The position numbers were made by a program, and so were the translations under genes. From Solirubrobacterales bacterium (GTDB taxonomy: Bacteria > Actinomycetota > Thermoleophilia > Solirubrobacterales > Solirubrobacteraceae), in contig DAIDME010000046.1 in assembly GCA_027449125.1 (NCBI GenBank), positions 1-64,000 on the forward strand: 64,000 bases of DNA, in the 5' to 3' direction. Below, piece by piece: positions 39,336-48,516 of this stretch. The notes under the pieces were generated by a model. That model did not search any database, was not told the DNA's origin, and saw only the letters and a program-made list of their open reading frames with translations. How positions within the stretch are numbered: the first letter of the stretch is position 1; each line of letters begins with the position of its first letter.

Positions 39336-40583
39336 ATGCTGCTGCCATTCGCCTCCCTCTCCATTCATAAGCTGATCGGCTCGGTCGGCAACGACATCGG
39401 CTTCGCGTCGATCATCGCCGTCGCGATCCTCGTCGTCCTGTACTTCGCACACGCCCGCGAGACCACGGCGCTGCGTGAGCAGCTGGAGGCATCGCAGCAG
39501 CACATCGCCGGGCTCGAGTCGCGCATCGCACAGCTGATGCAGGGCCAGGGAATGCGGCGAGCGCCCATGCCCGGAGGCCCGCCGCCCGGTGCCTCGCCCT
39601 CCTCGACGGTGCGGCGCGTACCCAGCCCCGCCACGGCCGCCGCCTCCGCACCGGCCGCTGCCGCGCCCGCCGCTCTGGGCGCGGCGCCGCCCGTCCGCAA
39701 CGGCGCCGCCGCGCAGCCCGCACTGCGTAACGGCGCCGCCGCGCCATCCGCCCCTGCCGGCGTCGGCGCGCCCGCGCTCGCGTCGGCGACCAGGTTCGGC
39801 CCCGCAACCGAGGCTGGTAACGGCGCCTCGCGCCCGGCTGGCGCCCGGCCCCGAGTCGCGGGCCCGTTCCCGAGCAGGCCGGCGCCACGGCCCGCGGATG
39901 CGCCCGGCGGTGTCCCGAACGCGATCGGTGGCGGCGTGCCGCCCCGAAGGATCGGCGCCCCGCCCCGCCCCGCGAGCTCCTTCCCGCTGCTGGAGGAGGA
40001 GCCGCTCGGGCCCCGCTGGCTCAGTGGCCGCCTGTTGCCGCTGGTCGTCGGCGCCGTCGCCTCGTTGGTGATCATCATCGGGCTGATCGTGATCCTCACG
40101 TCCGGAGGCAGCAGCACGGGCACCGCCTCGCACAGCGCCGCCACCGGCAAGCCGGCCAGCTCCAGCCAGAGCGTGGCCGTCCACAGGCCACGCAAGCAGC
40201 TCGCGCCCTTCGACCCCGCGCACGTCACCGTGGCCGTGATGAACGGGACCTCCACCGCCGGCCTCGCGGCCGACGTCGGCGCCAAGCTCGCGGCCGACGG
40301 CTACAAGCAGGGCAACATCACCAACGCGTCGTCCCAGACCGAGCAGTTCTCATACGTCTACTACCTCACCGGCAAGCATCAGGCCGCCAACCTCCAGGCC
40401 GCCCAGCACGTCGCCAAGGTGCTCGCGCTGGGCTCCACGCGAGTGCTGCCGGCAAACACGGCGGTGCTGACGAGCTGCGCGATCAGCGCCGCCGGCGCAT
40501 CACTGGGCTCGTGCTCCGCCAACGTCGTCGTCTCGCTCGGCCAGGACCGCACCAGCCTGGCCTCGAGCACGACCGCGGGCTGA
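39336..40583 (+). CDS. membrane-anchored LytR_C domain protein
   Basis: 415 residues. The N-terminal segment has a membrane helix (FASIIAVAILVVLYF) and a short coiled coil (REQLEASQQHIAGLESRIAQLM). A long Ala/Pro/Gly-rich disordered region with repeated NGAAA units follows, then a second membrane helix (about 232-252, VGAVASLVIIIGLIVIL) and an outer C-terminal domain (about 295-395) starting VTVAVMNGTSTAGLA, the LytR_C fold found at the ends of LytR-CpsA-Psr ligases. No LCP catalytic domain is present. Possibly a wall-binding or glycan-assembly partner. Confidence 0.8.
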   Translation: MLLPFASLSIHKLIGSVGNDIGFASIIAVAILVVLYFAHARETTALREQLEASQQHIAGLESRIAQLMQGQGMRRAPMPGGPPPGASPSSTVRRVPSPATAAASAPAAAAPAALGAAPPVRNGAAAQPALRNGAAAPSAPAGVGAPALASATRFGPATEAGNGASRPAGARPRVAGPFPSRPAPRPADAPGGVPNAIGGGVPPRRIGAPPRPASSFPLLEEEPLGPRWLSGRLLPLVVGAVASLVIIIGLIVILTSGGSSTGTASHSAATGKPASSSQSVAVHRPRKQLAPFDPAHVTVAVMNGTSTAGLAADVGAKLAADGYKQGNITNASSQTEQFSYVYYLTGKHQAANLQAAQHVAKVLALGSTRVLPANTAVLTSCAISAAGASLGSCSANVVVSLGQDRTSLASSTTAG

Positions 40584-40609
40584 GGCCGGCGCGCGTCGCG
40601 GGACAGGCG

Positions 40610-41179
40610 ATGGCTGCGCTCGCGGGTGATAGCGGTCTGCTGCTGGCACGTCACGGGCAGACCGACGACAACGTCGAGCCGCTGCGCTTTCAGGGCTTCC
40701 GGGACACGCCGCTGAACGCCACCGGCCACGCGCAGGCGCGCGAGCTGGCGGAGCGTGTGGCCGTGGAGCTCGCGCCGCGCTCGCTGTGGTGCTCTGACCT
40801 CACGCGTGCGGCGCAGACCGCTGAGATCGTGGGCGAGCGCATCGGCCTGGAGCCGCGGCCGGACACGCGCCTGCGCGAGGGCAACCGCGGCGAGTGGGAG
40901 GGGCGTCTCTTCGCCGACGTGGCGCGCGCGCAGCCCGACGCCTACGCCGCCTGGCTGCGCGCCGGCGCCGCCTTTCGCTTTCCGGGCGGCGAGTCGCTGC
41001 AGGAGCAGGCCGATCGTGTCTGGGAGGCGCTCACGGAGATCCGCGCCCGCGGGCCGCTGCCGGCGCTGGTGGTCTGTCACCGCGGCTGCATCCGCACGGT
41101 CCTCTGCCGCGACGATCCGCGGGGCCTGGACGCCTTCCACGACTACGACGTGGCCAACACGGGCGTGGTGGCGCTGTGA
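40610..41179 (+). CDS. Histidine phosphatase (phosphoglycerate mutase-like)
   Basis: 189-residue member of the histidine phosphatase superfamily. The phospho-His motif is LARHGQTDDN near the N-terminus, with the ARSLWCSDLTRAAQTA region, the acidic LREGNRGEWEG and the second His in VVCHRGCIR. Start ATG 40610 was chosen because the conserved strand begins a few residues later; the frame is open 33 codons upstream inside the previous gene. Substrate unknown; within this locus a sugar phosphate is possible. It overlaps the next gene by four bases (GTGA). Confidence 0.88.
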   Translation: MAALAGDSGLLLARHGQTDDNVEPLRFQGFRDTPLNATGHAQARELAERVAVELAPRSLWCSDLTRAAQTAEIVGERIGLEPRPDTRLREGNRGEWEGRLFADVARAQPDAYAAWLRAGAAFRFPGGESLQEQADRVWEALTEIRARGPLPALVVCHRGCIRTVLCRDDPRGLDAFHDYDVANTGVVAL

Positions 41180-43128
41180 GCCGGCGCCTGCCCCTGCTGG
41201 GGTTCGCCCTGCTGGCGGTGGCGACGATCGCCGCCTTCTTCCTGGTTCAGACGCTGAAGACCGCGCCGCCGTTGCTGTGGGCGCCGCTCAACCCGATCCC
41301 GTCCGCGCTCAACCCCGCCGGCGGCCGGGTCTGCATCTCCCGCAGCCACCAGCCGCTCAACTACGCCGAGACGAAGCTGACGCTCGCGCTCAGCCATGCC
41401 GACAACTCCGTGGGCGTCTACATCGTCAGCGCTTCGAACGCCGGCGGTGGCCCGGTCGACACGATCAGCTCCGGCACGCCGATGGTGGCCGCGCCTGGGC
41501 CCGCGCACCCAGTCCAGACTCAGAAGGACAGTCGTGTCTTCACCTGGAACGGGCGGCTTGCGGACGGGAAGATCGCCCCCGACGGCATCTATTACTTCCG
41601 CGTCGTGCTGGCCCAGCAGGACCGCTCGATCAACCTCTCGCAGGTACCGGTGCAGGTGCTGACAACGCCGCCGCGCCCGCGGGTGCTCGATGTCCGCACC
41701 GTGGCCACCGCGACCGCTTCCGGGACCGGGCCGGTGACAGCCAAACGGGCAGCGGCCACCTTGCCGGCACCCGGCCCGGCCCTGCTCACGCCGCCGCACG
41801 GCAAGGTCGAGATCACCTTCACCAAGGCCGCCTACCGGCGCGTCTGGATCGACATCTACCGCACCGACGTGGCCGGACGGCCGCAGCAGGTCGCTCGTCT
41901 GGCGGTGGGCGATCTGCGCCGCAACCGGACCTTCTGGAACGGCGAGATAGACGGCCAGCCCGCGCCGGCCGGAACCTACCTGGTCGGCATCACCGCCCAG
42001 GATCCCGCCTGCAACCAGGCGAGCTGGCCCGCCGCGCTGCCGCCCGCGGCCGGGAGCACCCCACACGCCGGCCTGACGATCCGCTACCTGGGCGTCACGC
42101 CGCCGCTGACCGCAACCGCTTCCGGTGCCCGCGCCCGCGTCGCGGTCTACTCGCCGCTTCGGAGCTTCACCTGGCGGCTGCGTCTGCCGGGTGCGCGGCG
42201 CGTGCTCGCCCACGGCTCCGGCCGGGCGTCTCAGGGCTCCATCCGCGTGCGCATGCCGCGCCGCCGCGCGGCGCTCTACACGCTCACGGTCCAATCCGGC
42301 CGCCAGCGGGCGGTGGTGCCGCTGGTCGCCTCGCAGGCTGGCGCGAAGGCCACCCACGCGCCCGTGTTGGTGGTGCTGCCGGCCCTGACCTGGATGGGTG
42401 ACACGCCTGTTGACGACACCGGTGACGGACTGCCTGCCACGCTGGCCGCCGGGCAGGGCGTCCAGCTCGAGCGGCCGCTCGTCAACGGCCTGCCGCCGGG
42501 CTCGAGCGCCGACGCTGCGCTGCTCGCCTACCTGGACTCGCTGCATCTGCGCTACCAGCTGACCACCGACGTGGCGCTGGCCGAGGGCCGGGGGCCGACG
42601 CTCGCCGGTCGCCGCGGCGTGCTGTTCGCCGACGGCGAGGAGTTCCTGCCGGTGTCGCTGCGCGCGACGCTCGAGCGCTTCGTCCACGCCGGCGGCAGCG
42701 TGATGACGCTCGGCACCGGCACATTCCGAGGCGTCGCTCGCATAACCGGCTTTCCCGGCGACCCGCGGGCGCAGACGCCGGTTGCGACCGCCACCGATCC
42801 GTTCGGCGCCAGGCGCGGGCCCGTGACCCCCACGAGCGGCCAGCTGATCACCACGCTGCAGGACCCCCTGGGAATCCTCAGCGGGCCCGTCGCCTTCGTC
42901 GCCTTCAGTGGCTTCAGCGAGTATCAGCCGATCCAGCCGCCGCGTGGCGCCACCGTGTACTCCGCCGCCGGGATCAGCAGCGGCACGCTGGCGGTGGTCG
43001 GCTTCCACTACGGCGCCGGCACCGTGATCGAGGTTGGGCTGCCGGACTTCGGCGCGAGCCTCGCCCACAACTCCGACTCGCAGGTGCTGATGGCCGACGC
43101 CTGGGCCGTGCTCTCGCGGCGAGGTTGA
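41176..43128 (+). CDS. membrane-anchored protein with dimethylformamidase-beta-like C-terminus
   Basis: 650 residues from GTG 41176, which overlaps the preceding stop. An N-terminal signal anchor (LPLLGFALLAVATIAAFFLV) leads to outer beta-rich domains that look like FlgD/Ig-type repeats (FTWNGRLADGKIAPDGIYYFRV near 115-140, and FWNGEIDGQPAPAGTYLVGI near 254-273). The C-terminal 250 residues have the pattern of the N,N-dimethylformamidase large-subunit domain: a GRRGVLFADGEEFLP loop, then LERFVHAGGSVMTLGTGTF. No function is established; the location suggests glycan assembly, modification or export. The frame stays open upstream inside the phosphatase gene. Confidence 0.75.
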   Translation: MSRRLPLLGFALLAVATIAAFFLVQTLKTAPPLLWAPLNPIPSALNPAGGRVCISRSHQPLNYAETKLTLALSHADNSVGVYIVSASNAGGGPVDTISSGTPMVAAPGPAHPVQTQKDSRVFTWNGRLADGKIAPDGIYYFRVVLAQQDRSINLSQVPVQVLTTPPRPRVLDVRTVATATASGTGPVTAKRAAATLPAPGPALLTPPHGKVEITFTKAAYRRVWIDIYRTDVAGRPQQVARLAVGDLRRNRTFWNGEIDGQPAPAGTYLVGITAQDPACNQASWPAALPPAAGSTPHAGLTIRYLGVTPPLTATASGARARVAVYSPLRSFTWRLRLPGARRVLAHGSGRASQGSIRVRMPRRRAALYTLTVQSGRQRAVVPLVASQAGAKATHAPVLVVLPALTWMGDTPVDDTGDGLPATLAAGQGVQLERPLVNGLPPGSSADAALLAYLDSLHLRYQLTTDVALAEGRGPTLAGRRGVLFADGEEFLPVSLRATLERFVHAGGSVMTLGTGTFRGVARITGFPGDPRAQTPVATATDPFGARRGPVTPTSGQLITTLQDPLGILSGPVAFVAFSGFSEYQPIQPPRGATVYSAAGISSGTLAVVGFHYGAGTVIEVGLPDFGASLAHNSDSQVLMADAWAVLSRRG

Positions 43129-43203
43129 GCACGTCTCGCCGCCGCCGCCCTGCGTCGCCACGCCGCGCGGCCGCCCTGGCACTGACTACGCTCCAGCGCG
43201 GAG

Positions 43204-44682
43204 ATGGCCGCCTACCTGAAACGCCTGGCGGGCGCGCTCGGCGCCTACCAGCTGCCGAGCATCCTGCAGAAGCTCCTGGCGGTCCTGCTGCTGCCCGTCT
43301 ACACCGGCCGGATCGGGCCGGGCGGCTTCGGGATCGTCGAGACGCTCGCGACGTTCGTGATCCTGATCAGCATCGTCGCCCGCCTGGGGTTGATCGAGTC
43401 CTTTCTGCGCTACTACTTCAGCGACACCGACCAGCAGCGGCGTGACGCGCTGGTGCGGCGCACGACCGTCGTCGTGCTCGCTGCCACCACGGCTCTGTGC
43501 GCGGCGCTGGCGCTCCCGGCCGGGCCGCTGGCGGTGCTCGTCACCAGCGAGCGCGTCCCGGGCGCCTTTCGCGTAGCCGTGCTCGGGATCTGGTCGTTCA
43601 CCAACCTGGAGCTCGCGCTGGCGGTGCTGCGCGTGGACGAGCGGCTGCGGGCCTACGCCATGGTCAACACGATCAACGTGACGGTGACCGTGGCGGTCTC
43701 CGTGGTGCTGGTGGTCGCCCTGGGGGACGGCTATGAGGGCCTGCTGATCGCCAACTACGGCACCACGACCGTTGTGCTGCTGGGTCTGTGGTGGTGGCTG
43801 CGGGCCCGCCTGATCGGCCCGGTCGTGCGTGGCACGGCCGCGGACGCCTTCGGGACCCTGCTGCGCTTCGGCCTGCCGACGCTGCCCGCGGAGGCGTCCG
43901 TCTATGCGCTGAGCGTGCTGGACAGGCAGTACCTGATCCACAGCAACGGTCCCGGCGCCGCGGGTCGCTACGCGATCGCGATGAAGGTCGCCGGCGCCAT
44001 CTCGCTGGTGGTCACCGCCTTCCAGTACGCCTGGCCGCCGCTGGCCTACTCGATCAGCGACGATGCGCAGGCGGCCCGGCTCTACAGCCTCGTGACCACC
44101 TACTACTGCGCGCTCACCGGCTGGGCGGTGGCCGGCCTGGCGCTGGAGGCCCGCTACATCGTCACGATCCTCGCCCCACACCCCGGTTATCTGGGCTCCT
44201 ACACGGCGATCCCCTGGGTGTCGCTCGGCTGGGCGCTCTACGGCCTGTGGGTGGTGCTGCTGGTTCTCGCCGGGCGCGCGAAGGTGACACGCCGCAACTT
44301 CCCGGCGGCGCTCGTCGGCCTGGCCGTCAACGTGGCGCTGCTCGTCGTGCTGGTCCCGCGCTACGGGATCGCCGGCGCCGGTGTGGCGCTCTGCGGCGCC
44401 TACGTGGCGATGCTCGCGGTCATGCACCTGCTGGTCCGCCGCGCCTTCCCTGTGGGCTTTGACTGGCGGCGCCTCGCCCAGCTGGCGCTGGTCGCCGGCG
44501 GCCTGGCGACCGCTGGTGATCTGGTCCTGCCCAGGACCGGTGCCGAGGGCTTCGCGCTGCGGGCGCTCGCGTTCCTCGCGATCGCGCCCGCTCTGTGGCT
44601 GACCGGCTTCGTGCAGCAGGCCGAGCGTGAGCAGGCCCGCGTGGCCATCGCGCGCCTGCGCCGCCGGATGGGGGCCGCGTGA
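43204..44682 (+). CDS. Oligosaccharide flippase (MATE/Wzx-like)
   Basis: 492-residue polytopic protein with about 12-14 membrane segments, in the MOP flippase superfamily (Wzx/PST type). The N-terminus has LAGALGAYQLPSILQKLLAVLLLPVYTGRIGP, a typical first helix and loop. Likely moves an undecaprenyl-linked oligosaccharide across the membrane. It overlaps the following glycosyltransferase by four bases, so it is in the same operon. Its presence suggests a Wzx-dependent glycan; I see no obvious Wzy polymerase in the window. Confidence 0.9.
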   Translation: MAAYLKRLAGALGAYQLPSILQKLLAVLLLPVYTGRIGPGGFGIVETLATFVILISIVARLGLIESFLRYYFSDTDQQRRDALVRRTTVVVLAATTALCAALALPAGPLAVLVTSERVPGAFRVAVLGIWSFTNLELALAVLRVDERLRAYAMVNTINVTVTVAVSVVLVVALGDGYEGLLIANYGTTTVVLLGLWWWLRARLIGPVVRGTAADAFGTLLRFGLPTLPAEASVYALSVLDRQYLIHSNGPGAAGRYAIAMKVAGAISLVVTAFQYAWPPLAYSISDDAQAARLYSLVTTYYCALTGWAVAGLALEARYIVTILAPHPGYLGSYTAIPWVSLGWALYGLWVVLLVLAGRAKVTRRNFPAALVGLAVNVALLVVLVPRYGIAGAGVALCGAYVAMLAVMHLLVRRAFPVGFDWRRLAQLALVAGGLATAGDLVLPRTGAEGFALRALAFLAIAPALWLTGFVQQAEREQARVAIARLRRRMGAA

Positions 44683-45623
44683 GCCGAGCTGCAAAGCCCG
44701 CTGCGTCCCGCCCCGCGGTCAGCGTCGTCGTCCCTTTCGCGGGCACCGCCACCGCCGCGCAGCGCGTGTACGCGATGCTGACCGGCCTGGAGCTACAGCC
44801 GGGCGATCAGCTGATCGTGGCCGACAACGGCGCCTGCGCGCCGCCAGCGCCCGCCCCGGTGACGCTCGTGCCCGCGGCCCGCGAGCGCTCACCCGGCTAT
44901 GCGCGCAACGCCGGCGCCGCCGCGGCCGGCGGCGAGTGGATCCTCTTTCTGGACGCGGACGTGCAGGCGCCACCAGACCTGATCGAGCGCTTCTTCGCCG
45001 TGCCGATCGGCGCGCGCGCCGGCGCCGTCACCGGTGACATCGCCGGCCTGGCGGACGCGCGCACGCTCGCCGCCCGCTACGCCGCCGCCCGCAACTTCCT
45101 CGGCCAGCGCGCGCACGTCAGCCACCCGCTGCGCCCGCGCGCCTCGAGCGCCAACCTGCTCGTGCGCCGGGCCGCCTTCGAGGCGATCGGCGGCTACACC
45201 GAGGGCATCCTCGCGGCCGAGGACACCGACCTGATCTGGCGGCTTCTGGCCGCCGGCTGGAGCCTCGAGTTCAACGAGCGGGCGGTGGTCGGCCACGCCT
45301 ACCGGACCAGCCTGCGCGCGCTCGGGCGCCAGTGGCGTGGCTACGCGGCCGGTGCCCGCTGGCTGTCGGAGCGCTACCCCGACTTCAGGCCGGACCCCGG
45401 CCTGGCGCGCGGACTGCGCCTGCTGCGCCACCGGCTCGGCCTCGGCCCGGGGCTCGCCGTCCGCGCCGACGGCCACGACACGGCCACGCTTGGGGCCACC
45501 TCCCGCCGCGACCGGCTGCTGTTTCTGGGCGTGCAGATCTACCTGGCACTTGAGGAGCAGATCGGTCTGCGCATGTCAAACGCCGTGGGTCGCGAGCGCC
45601 GGCGCGGCCGGAGGCGAGGCTGA
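44679..45623 (+). CDS. Family 2 glycosyltransferase
   Basis: 314 residues with the GT-A fold: VSVVVPFAG at the start, the DADV metal-binding acidic motif in WILFLDADVQAPPDL and the EDTDLIWRLL acceptor-site motif. No membrane helix, so peripheral. Adds one sugar to a lipid-linked glycan; donor unknown. Start is GTG inside the flippase stop (GTGA), and its last base is the first base of the next gene, so all are tightly coupled. Confidence 0.92.
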   Translation: MSRAAKPAASRPAVSVVVPFAGTATAAQRVYAMLTGLELQPGDQLIVADNGACAPPAPAPVTLVPAARERSPGYARNAGAAAAGGEWILFLDADVQAPPDLIERFFAVPIGARAGAVTGDIAGLADARTLAARYAAARNFLGQRAHVSHPLRPRASSANLLVRRAAFEAIGGYTEGILAAEDTDLIWRLLAAGWSLEFNERAVVGHAYRTSLRALGRQWRGYAAGARWLSERYPDFRPDPGLARGLRLLRHRLGLGPGLAVRADGHDTATLGATSRRDRLLFLGVQIYLALEEQIGLRMSNAVGRERRRGRRRG

Positions 45624-46714
45624 TGCGCGTCGACCTGCTCGACCCGCCGGCGTACTCGCTGCCCTACGACCACGCCCTGGCCGCGGCGCTGGCCGCGCAG
45701 GGCGCGCGGGTCAGGCTGCTCACGAGCCGCTTTGCCTACGGCGATCCGCCGGCGCCGGAGGGTTACGAGCGCGCCGAGGCCTTCTACCGGCGCGCTTTCG
45801 GCCCTGCCGGATCGCCCCTGCGTGCGCTGAGCAAACGCGCCGAGCACCCGCTCGACGCGCTGCGCTACCGCCGCCGGGCGAGCGCCGACATCTGCCACTA
45901 CCAGTGGCTCGTGCTGCCGCGCCTCGACCTGGCGCTGCTGCCGCGCCGCCCGGTGGTGCTGACGCTGCACGACCCGCTGCCGAGCGCCGGGCGCTCGCCA
46001 CTGGCGGGGCGGGCGTTCCGGCGCGTGGCGGCGGTGGTGGTGCTCTCACAGGCGGCGCGCGAGCAGGTGATCGCCGAGCACGGACTTGACCCAGCGCGCG
46101 TGCACGTGATTGCGCACGGAGCGTTTCTGCCGCCGCCCGACGCAGAGACCGCCAGGCTGCCGCCCGAGCTCGAGGACAGCGGCGAGCCGGTGGTGCTCGC
46201 CTACGGCCTGATCCGGCCGTACAAGGGGATCCCGACGCTGATCGACGCCTGGCGCGGGATCGGCGGCGCGCAGCTCTGGGTCGTGGGCCGCGCGATGATG
46301 GACACCGGCGGCCTCTTCGCCGCCGCGCCCGCCGGGGTGCGGCTGGTGCCGCGCTTCGTCTCGGCCGCGGAGGAGGCGGCGCTGTTTCACCGCGCCGACC
46401 TGATCGTCCTGCCCTACGAGCGCGGCGGGCGCTACGGCTTCTCCGGCGTGCTGGCCACCGCACTCGGCTATGGCAAGGCGGTCGTGATGAGCGACCTGCC
46501 GAGCCTGCGCGAAGTCGCCGCGCTGGGCGCGGCGCGGCTGGTCGCACCGGGTGATGCCGATGCGCTGCGGGCGGCGATGGCGGAGCTGGTGGCAGACGCG
46601 GCCGGGCGGGCGGCGCTGGCCGCCAGGGCGGCCAGCGCCGCCCGCGGGCAGTACTCCTGGCAGGCCGCGGCCAGGGCGACGCTGGAGCTCTACGAGCGGG
46701 TGGCGGGATGGTGA
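45623..46714 (+). CDS. Family 4 (GT-B) glycosyltransferase
   Basis: 363 residues with the GT-B two-domain fold. The N-terminal domain begins MRVDLLDPPAYSLPYDHALAAALAAQG. The C-terminal domain has VVLAYGLIRPYKGIPTLIDAW and the donor-site region ERGGRYGFSGVLATALGYGKAVV, where an E-x7-E-like motif is only partly kept. Likely uses a nucleotide sugar and retains the anomeric configuration. It overlaps both neighbours. Confidence 0.9.
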   Translation: MRVDLLDPPAYSLPYDHALAAALAAQGARVRLLTSRFAYGDPPAPEGYERAEAFYRRAFGPAGSPLRALSKRAEHPLDALRYRRRASADICHYQWLVLPRLDLALLPRRPVVLTLHDPLPSAGRSPLAGRAFRRVAAVVVLSQAAREQVIAEHGLDPARVHVIAHGAFLPPPDAETARLPPELEDSGEPVVLAYGLIRPYKGIPTLIDAWRGIGGAQLWVVGRAMMDTGGLFAAAPAGVRLVPRFVSAAEEAALFHRADLIVLPYERGGRYGFSGVLATALGYGKAVVMSDLPSLREVAALGAARLVAPGDADALRAAMAELVADAAGRAALAARAASAARGQYSWQAAARATLELYERVAGW

Positions 46715-47838
46715 TCCTGGCGAGCGTCTTCTGGGTGTCGGTTGCGCTGATCCTCTACACGCAGGCCGGCTACCCGCTGCTCCTGGCGGTGCTCTGCAAG
46801 CTGCGCGGGCCCGAGCGCGCGCAGCGCGGCTGGGAGGGCGAGCTACCGGCAGTCAGCGTGATCGTCCCCGCCTACAACGAGGAGCGGGTGATCGCACAAC
46901 GGATCGCCAACCTGCGCGCGCTCGACTACCCGTCCGGGCAGCTGGAGGTGATCGTCTGCTCCGACGGCTCGAGTGACCAGACCGTCCAGCGGGCGCGAGC
47001 CGCCGGAGCCGACTGCGTGCTCGAGCTGCCGCGCGGCGGCAAGATCCGCGCCCAGGACGCGGGCGTGGAGCGCGCGCGCGGCGCGCTGCTTGCGTTCACC
47101 GACGCCAACGCGCACTGGCAGCCCGACGCGCTGGCGCGGCTGGTGGACGCCTTCAGCGACCCGCGGGTCGGCTACGCCTGCGGGCAGGTGGCGTTCCTGG
47201 ACGACGCCGGTGTCAACCAGGAGGGGCTCTACTGGCGCTATGAGATGTGGCTGCGGCGCATGGAGTCCGCGCTCTGCTCGATCACCGCCGGCAACGGCGC
47301 GATCTACGCCACCCGGCGCGAGACCTACATGCGGATCGACCCGCTCTCAGGCCACGACCTCGCCTTTCCGTTCGCGATGGTCAAGCGCGGCCTGGGCGCG
47401 ATCTACCTCCCGCAGGCACGCGCGAGCGAGAAGATGGCGCCGACGCTCGAGGGTGAGTTCGTGCGCAAGCGTCGCATGGCCCGCGCCACCTGGCCGACCA
47501 TGTTCGAGAGCGGGTTGCTCTCCCCGCGCGGCTACACCCCGCTGTATGCCCTGATGATCCTCTCGCACCGGATCCTGCGCTACGCGATCCCGTTCCTGCA
47601 CGCGCTCGCGTTTGCCGTCAACATCCTGCTGGTGGGCAGCGGCACCATCTACCTGGTCACGCTCGCGGCGCAGCTCGCGCTGCTCGCCTGCGCGGCGCTC
47701 GCGCCACGCCTGCGCCGGCGGCCGCTCCTGGTCGCGCGGTACTACCTGGTCACCAACTGGGCGATTGCGGCCGGCTTCTGGGACTGGCTGCGCGGGGAGC
47801 GCTCGCCGGTCTGGGAGACGGTGGAGGGGACGCGGTGA
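46708..47838 (+). CDS. Membrane-bound family 2 glycosyltransferase
   Basis: 376 residues. An N-terminal membrane helix precedes the catalytic GT-A domain with VSVIVPAYNEE, SDGSSD and FTDANAHW (acidic metal site), then a cluster of three or so C-terminal helices (about 285-350), the BcsA/hyaluronan synthase-like layout. No QxxRW motif is seen, so a processive synthase is less likely. It overlaps the GT-B gene by seven bases and the phosphoglycosyl transferase gene by four. Confidence 0.9.
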   Translation: MVILASVFWVSVALILYTQAGYPLLLAVLCKLRGPERAQRGWEGELPAVSVIVPAYNEERVIAQRIANLRALDYPSGQLEVIVCSDGSSDQTVQRARAAGADCVLELPRGGKIRAQDAGVERARGALLAFTDANAHWQPDALARLVDAFSDPRVGYACGQVAFLDDAGVNQEGLYWRYEMWLRRMESALCSITAGNGAIYATRRETYMRIDPLSGHDLAFPFAMVKRGLGAIYLPQARASEKMAPTLEGEFVRKRRMARATWPTMFESGLLSPRGYTPLYALMILSHRILRYAIPFLHALAFAVNILLVGSGTIYLVTLAAQLALLACAALAPRLRRRPLLVARYYLVTNWAIAAGFWDWLRGERSPVWETVEGTR

Positions 47839-48506
47839 GCGCCTCGCTCGACGCTCGTGGCCAGCGGGCCACGAGCGGAGCTGACAGGCTCAGGCGCGCG
47901 CTGGATCTGGCGATCGCGGCGCCCGGCGCGATCCTGACGGCGCCGGTCGTGGCGGTGCTGTGCGTGCTGATCCGGCTCGAGTCGCCCGGCAGCCCGATCT
48001 TCACGCAGGAGCGGGCTGGGCTTGGCGGGCGGCCGTTTCGTATCTACAAGCTGCGCACGATGGTCAGCGGGGCGGAGCGGATCGGCGCCGGCCTGGCGGT
48101 GCTGCCGGGGGACGCGCGGATCACGCGCACCGGCGAGTTTCTGCGCCGTTACTCGCTGGATGAGCTGCCGAACCTCTGGAACGTGCTGCGCGGTGAGATG
48201 GCGGTGGTTGGCCCGCGCCCGACGCTCATGGGGCAGGTGGAGCGCTACAGCGAGCGCCAGCGCCGCCGCCTGGAGGTGCGACCGGGGATCACGGGCTGGG
48301 CGCAGGTCAATGGCCGCGCGGCGCTGCCCTGGTCGGAGCGCATCGAGCTCGACATCTGGTATGTGGAGCACCGCTCGCTGTGGCTCGATCTGAAGATCCT
48401 GGCGCGGACCGTGCGGATGGTGCTGGGCGGGCACGGGCTCTACCATGAGGATGCGTCCGGCGGCGTCGATCTCGGCGGCGGCGACGGCGGCGGCGACGGC
48501 GGCTAG
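47835..48506 (+). CDS. Phosphoglycosyl transferase (PglC-like initiating sugar transferase)
   Basis: Monotopic enzyme that transfers a phospho-sugar to undecaprenyl phosphate, starting glycan assembly. It has 223 residues: the small form, like PglC, without the four-helix domain of WbaP. A hydrophobic re-entrant helix (about 26-46) is followed by FTQERAGLGGRPFRIYKLRTM and the catalytic Asp109-Glu110 dyad in SLDELPNLWNVLRGEM, then GPRP. The Gly/Asp tail is encoded by a short repeat. The stop (48504-48506) overlaps the AGGA ribosome-binding site of the next gene. Confidence 0.93.
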   Translation: MSASLDARGQRATSGADRLRRALDLAIAAPGAILTAPVVAVLCVLIRLESPGSPIFTQERAGLGGRPFRIYKLRTMVSGAERIGAGLAVLPGDARITRTGEFLRRYSLDELPNLWNVLRGEMAVVGPRPTLMGQVERYSERQRRRLEVRPGITGWAQVNGRAALPWSERIELDIWYVEHRSLWLDLKILARTVRMVLGGHGLYHEDASGGVDLGGGDGGGDGG

Positions 48507-48516
48507 GATCGCGGCC

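Noticed and set aside
38409-40223. Open frame of 604 codons opposite the dehydratase and LytR_C genes
   Set aside because: Arg/Gly/His-rich composition and no motifs; antisense shadow.
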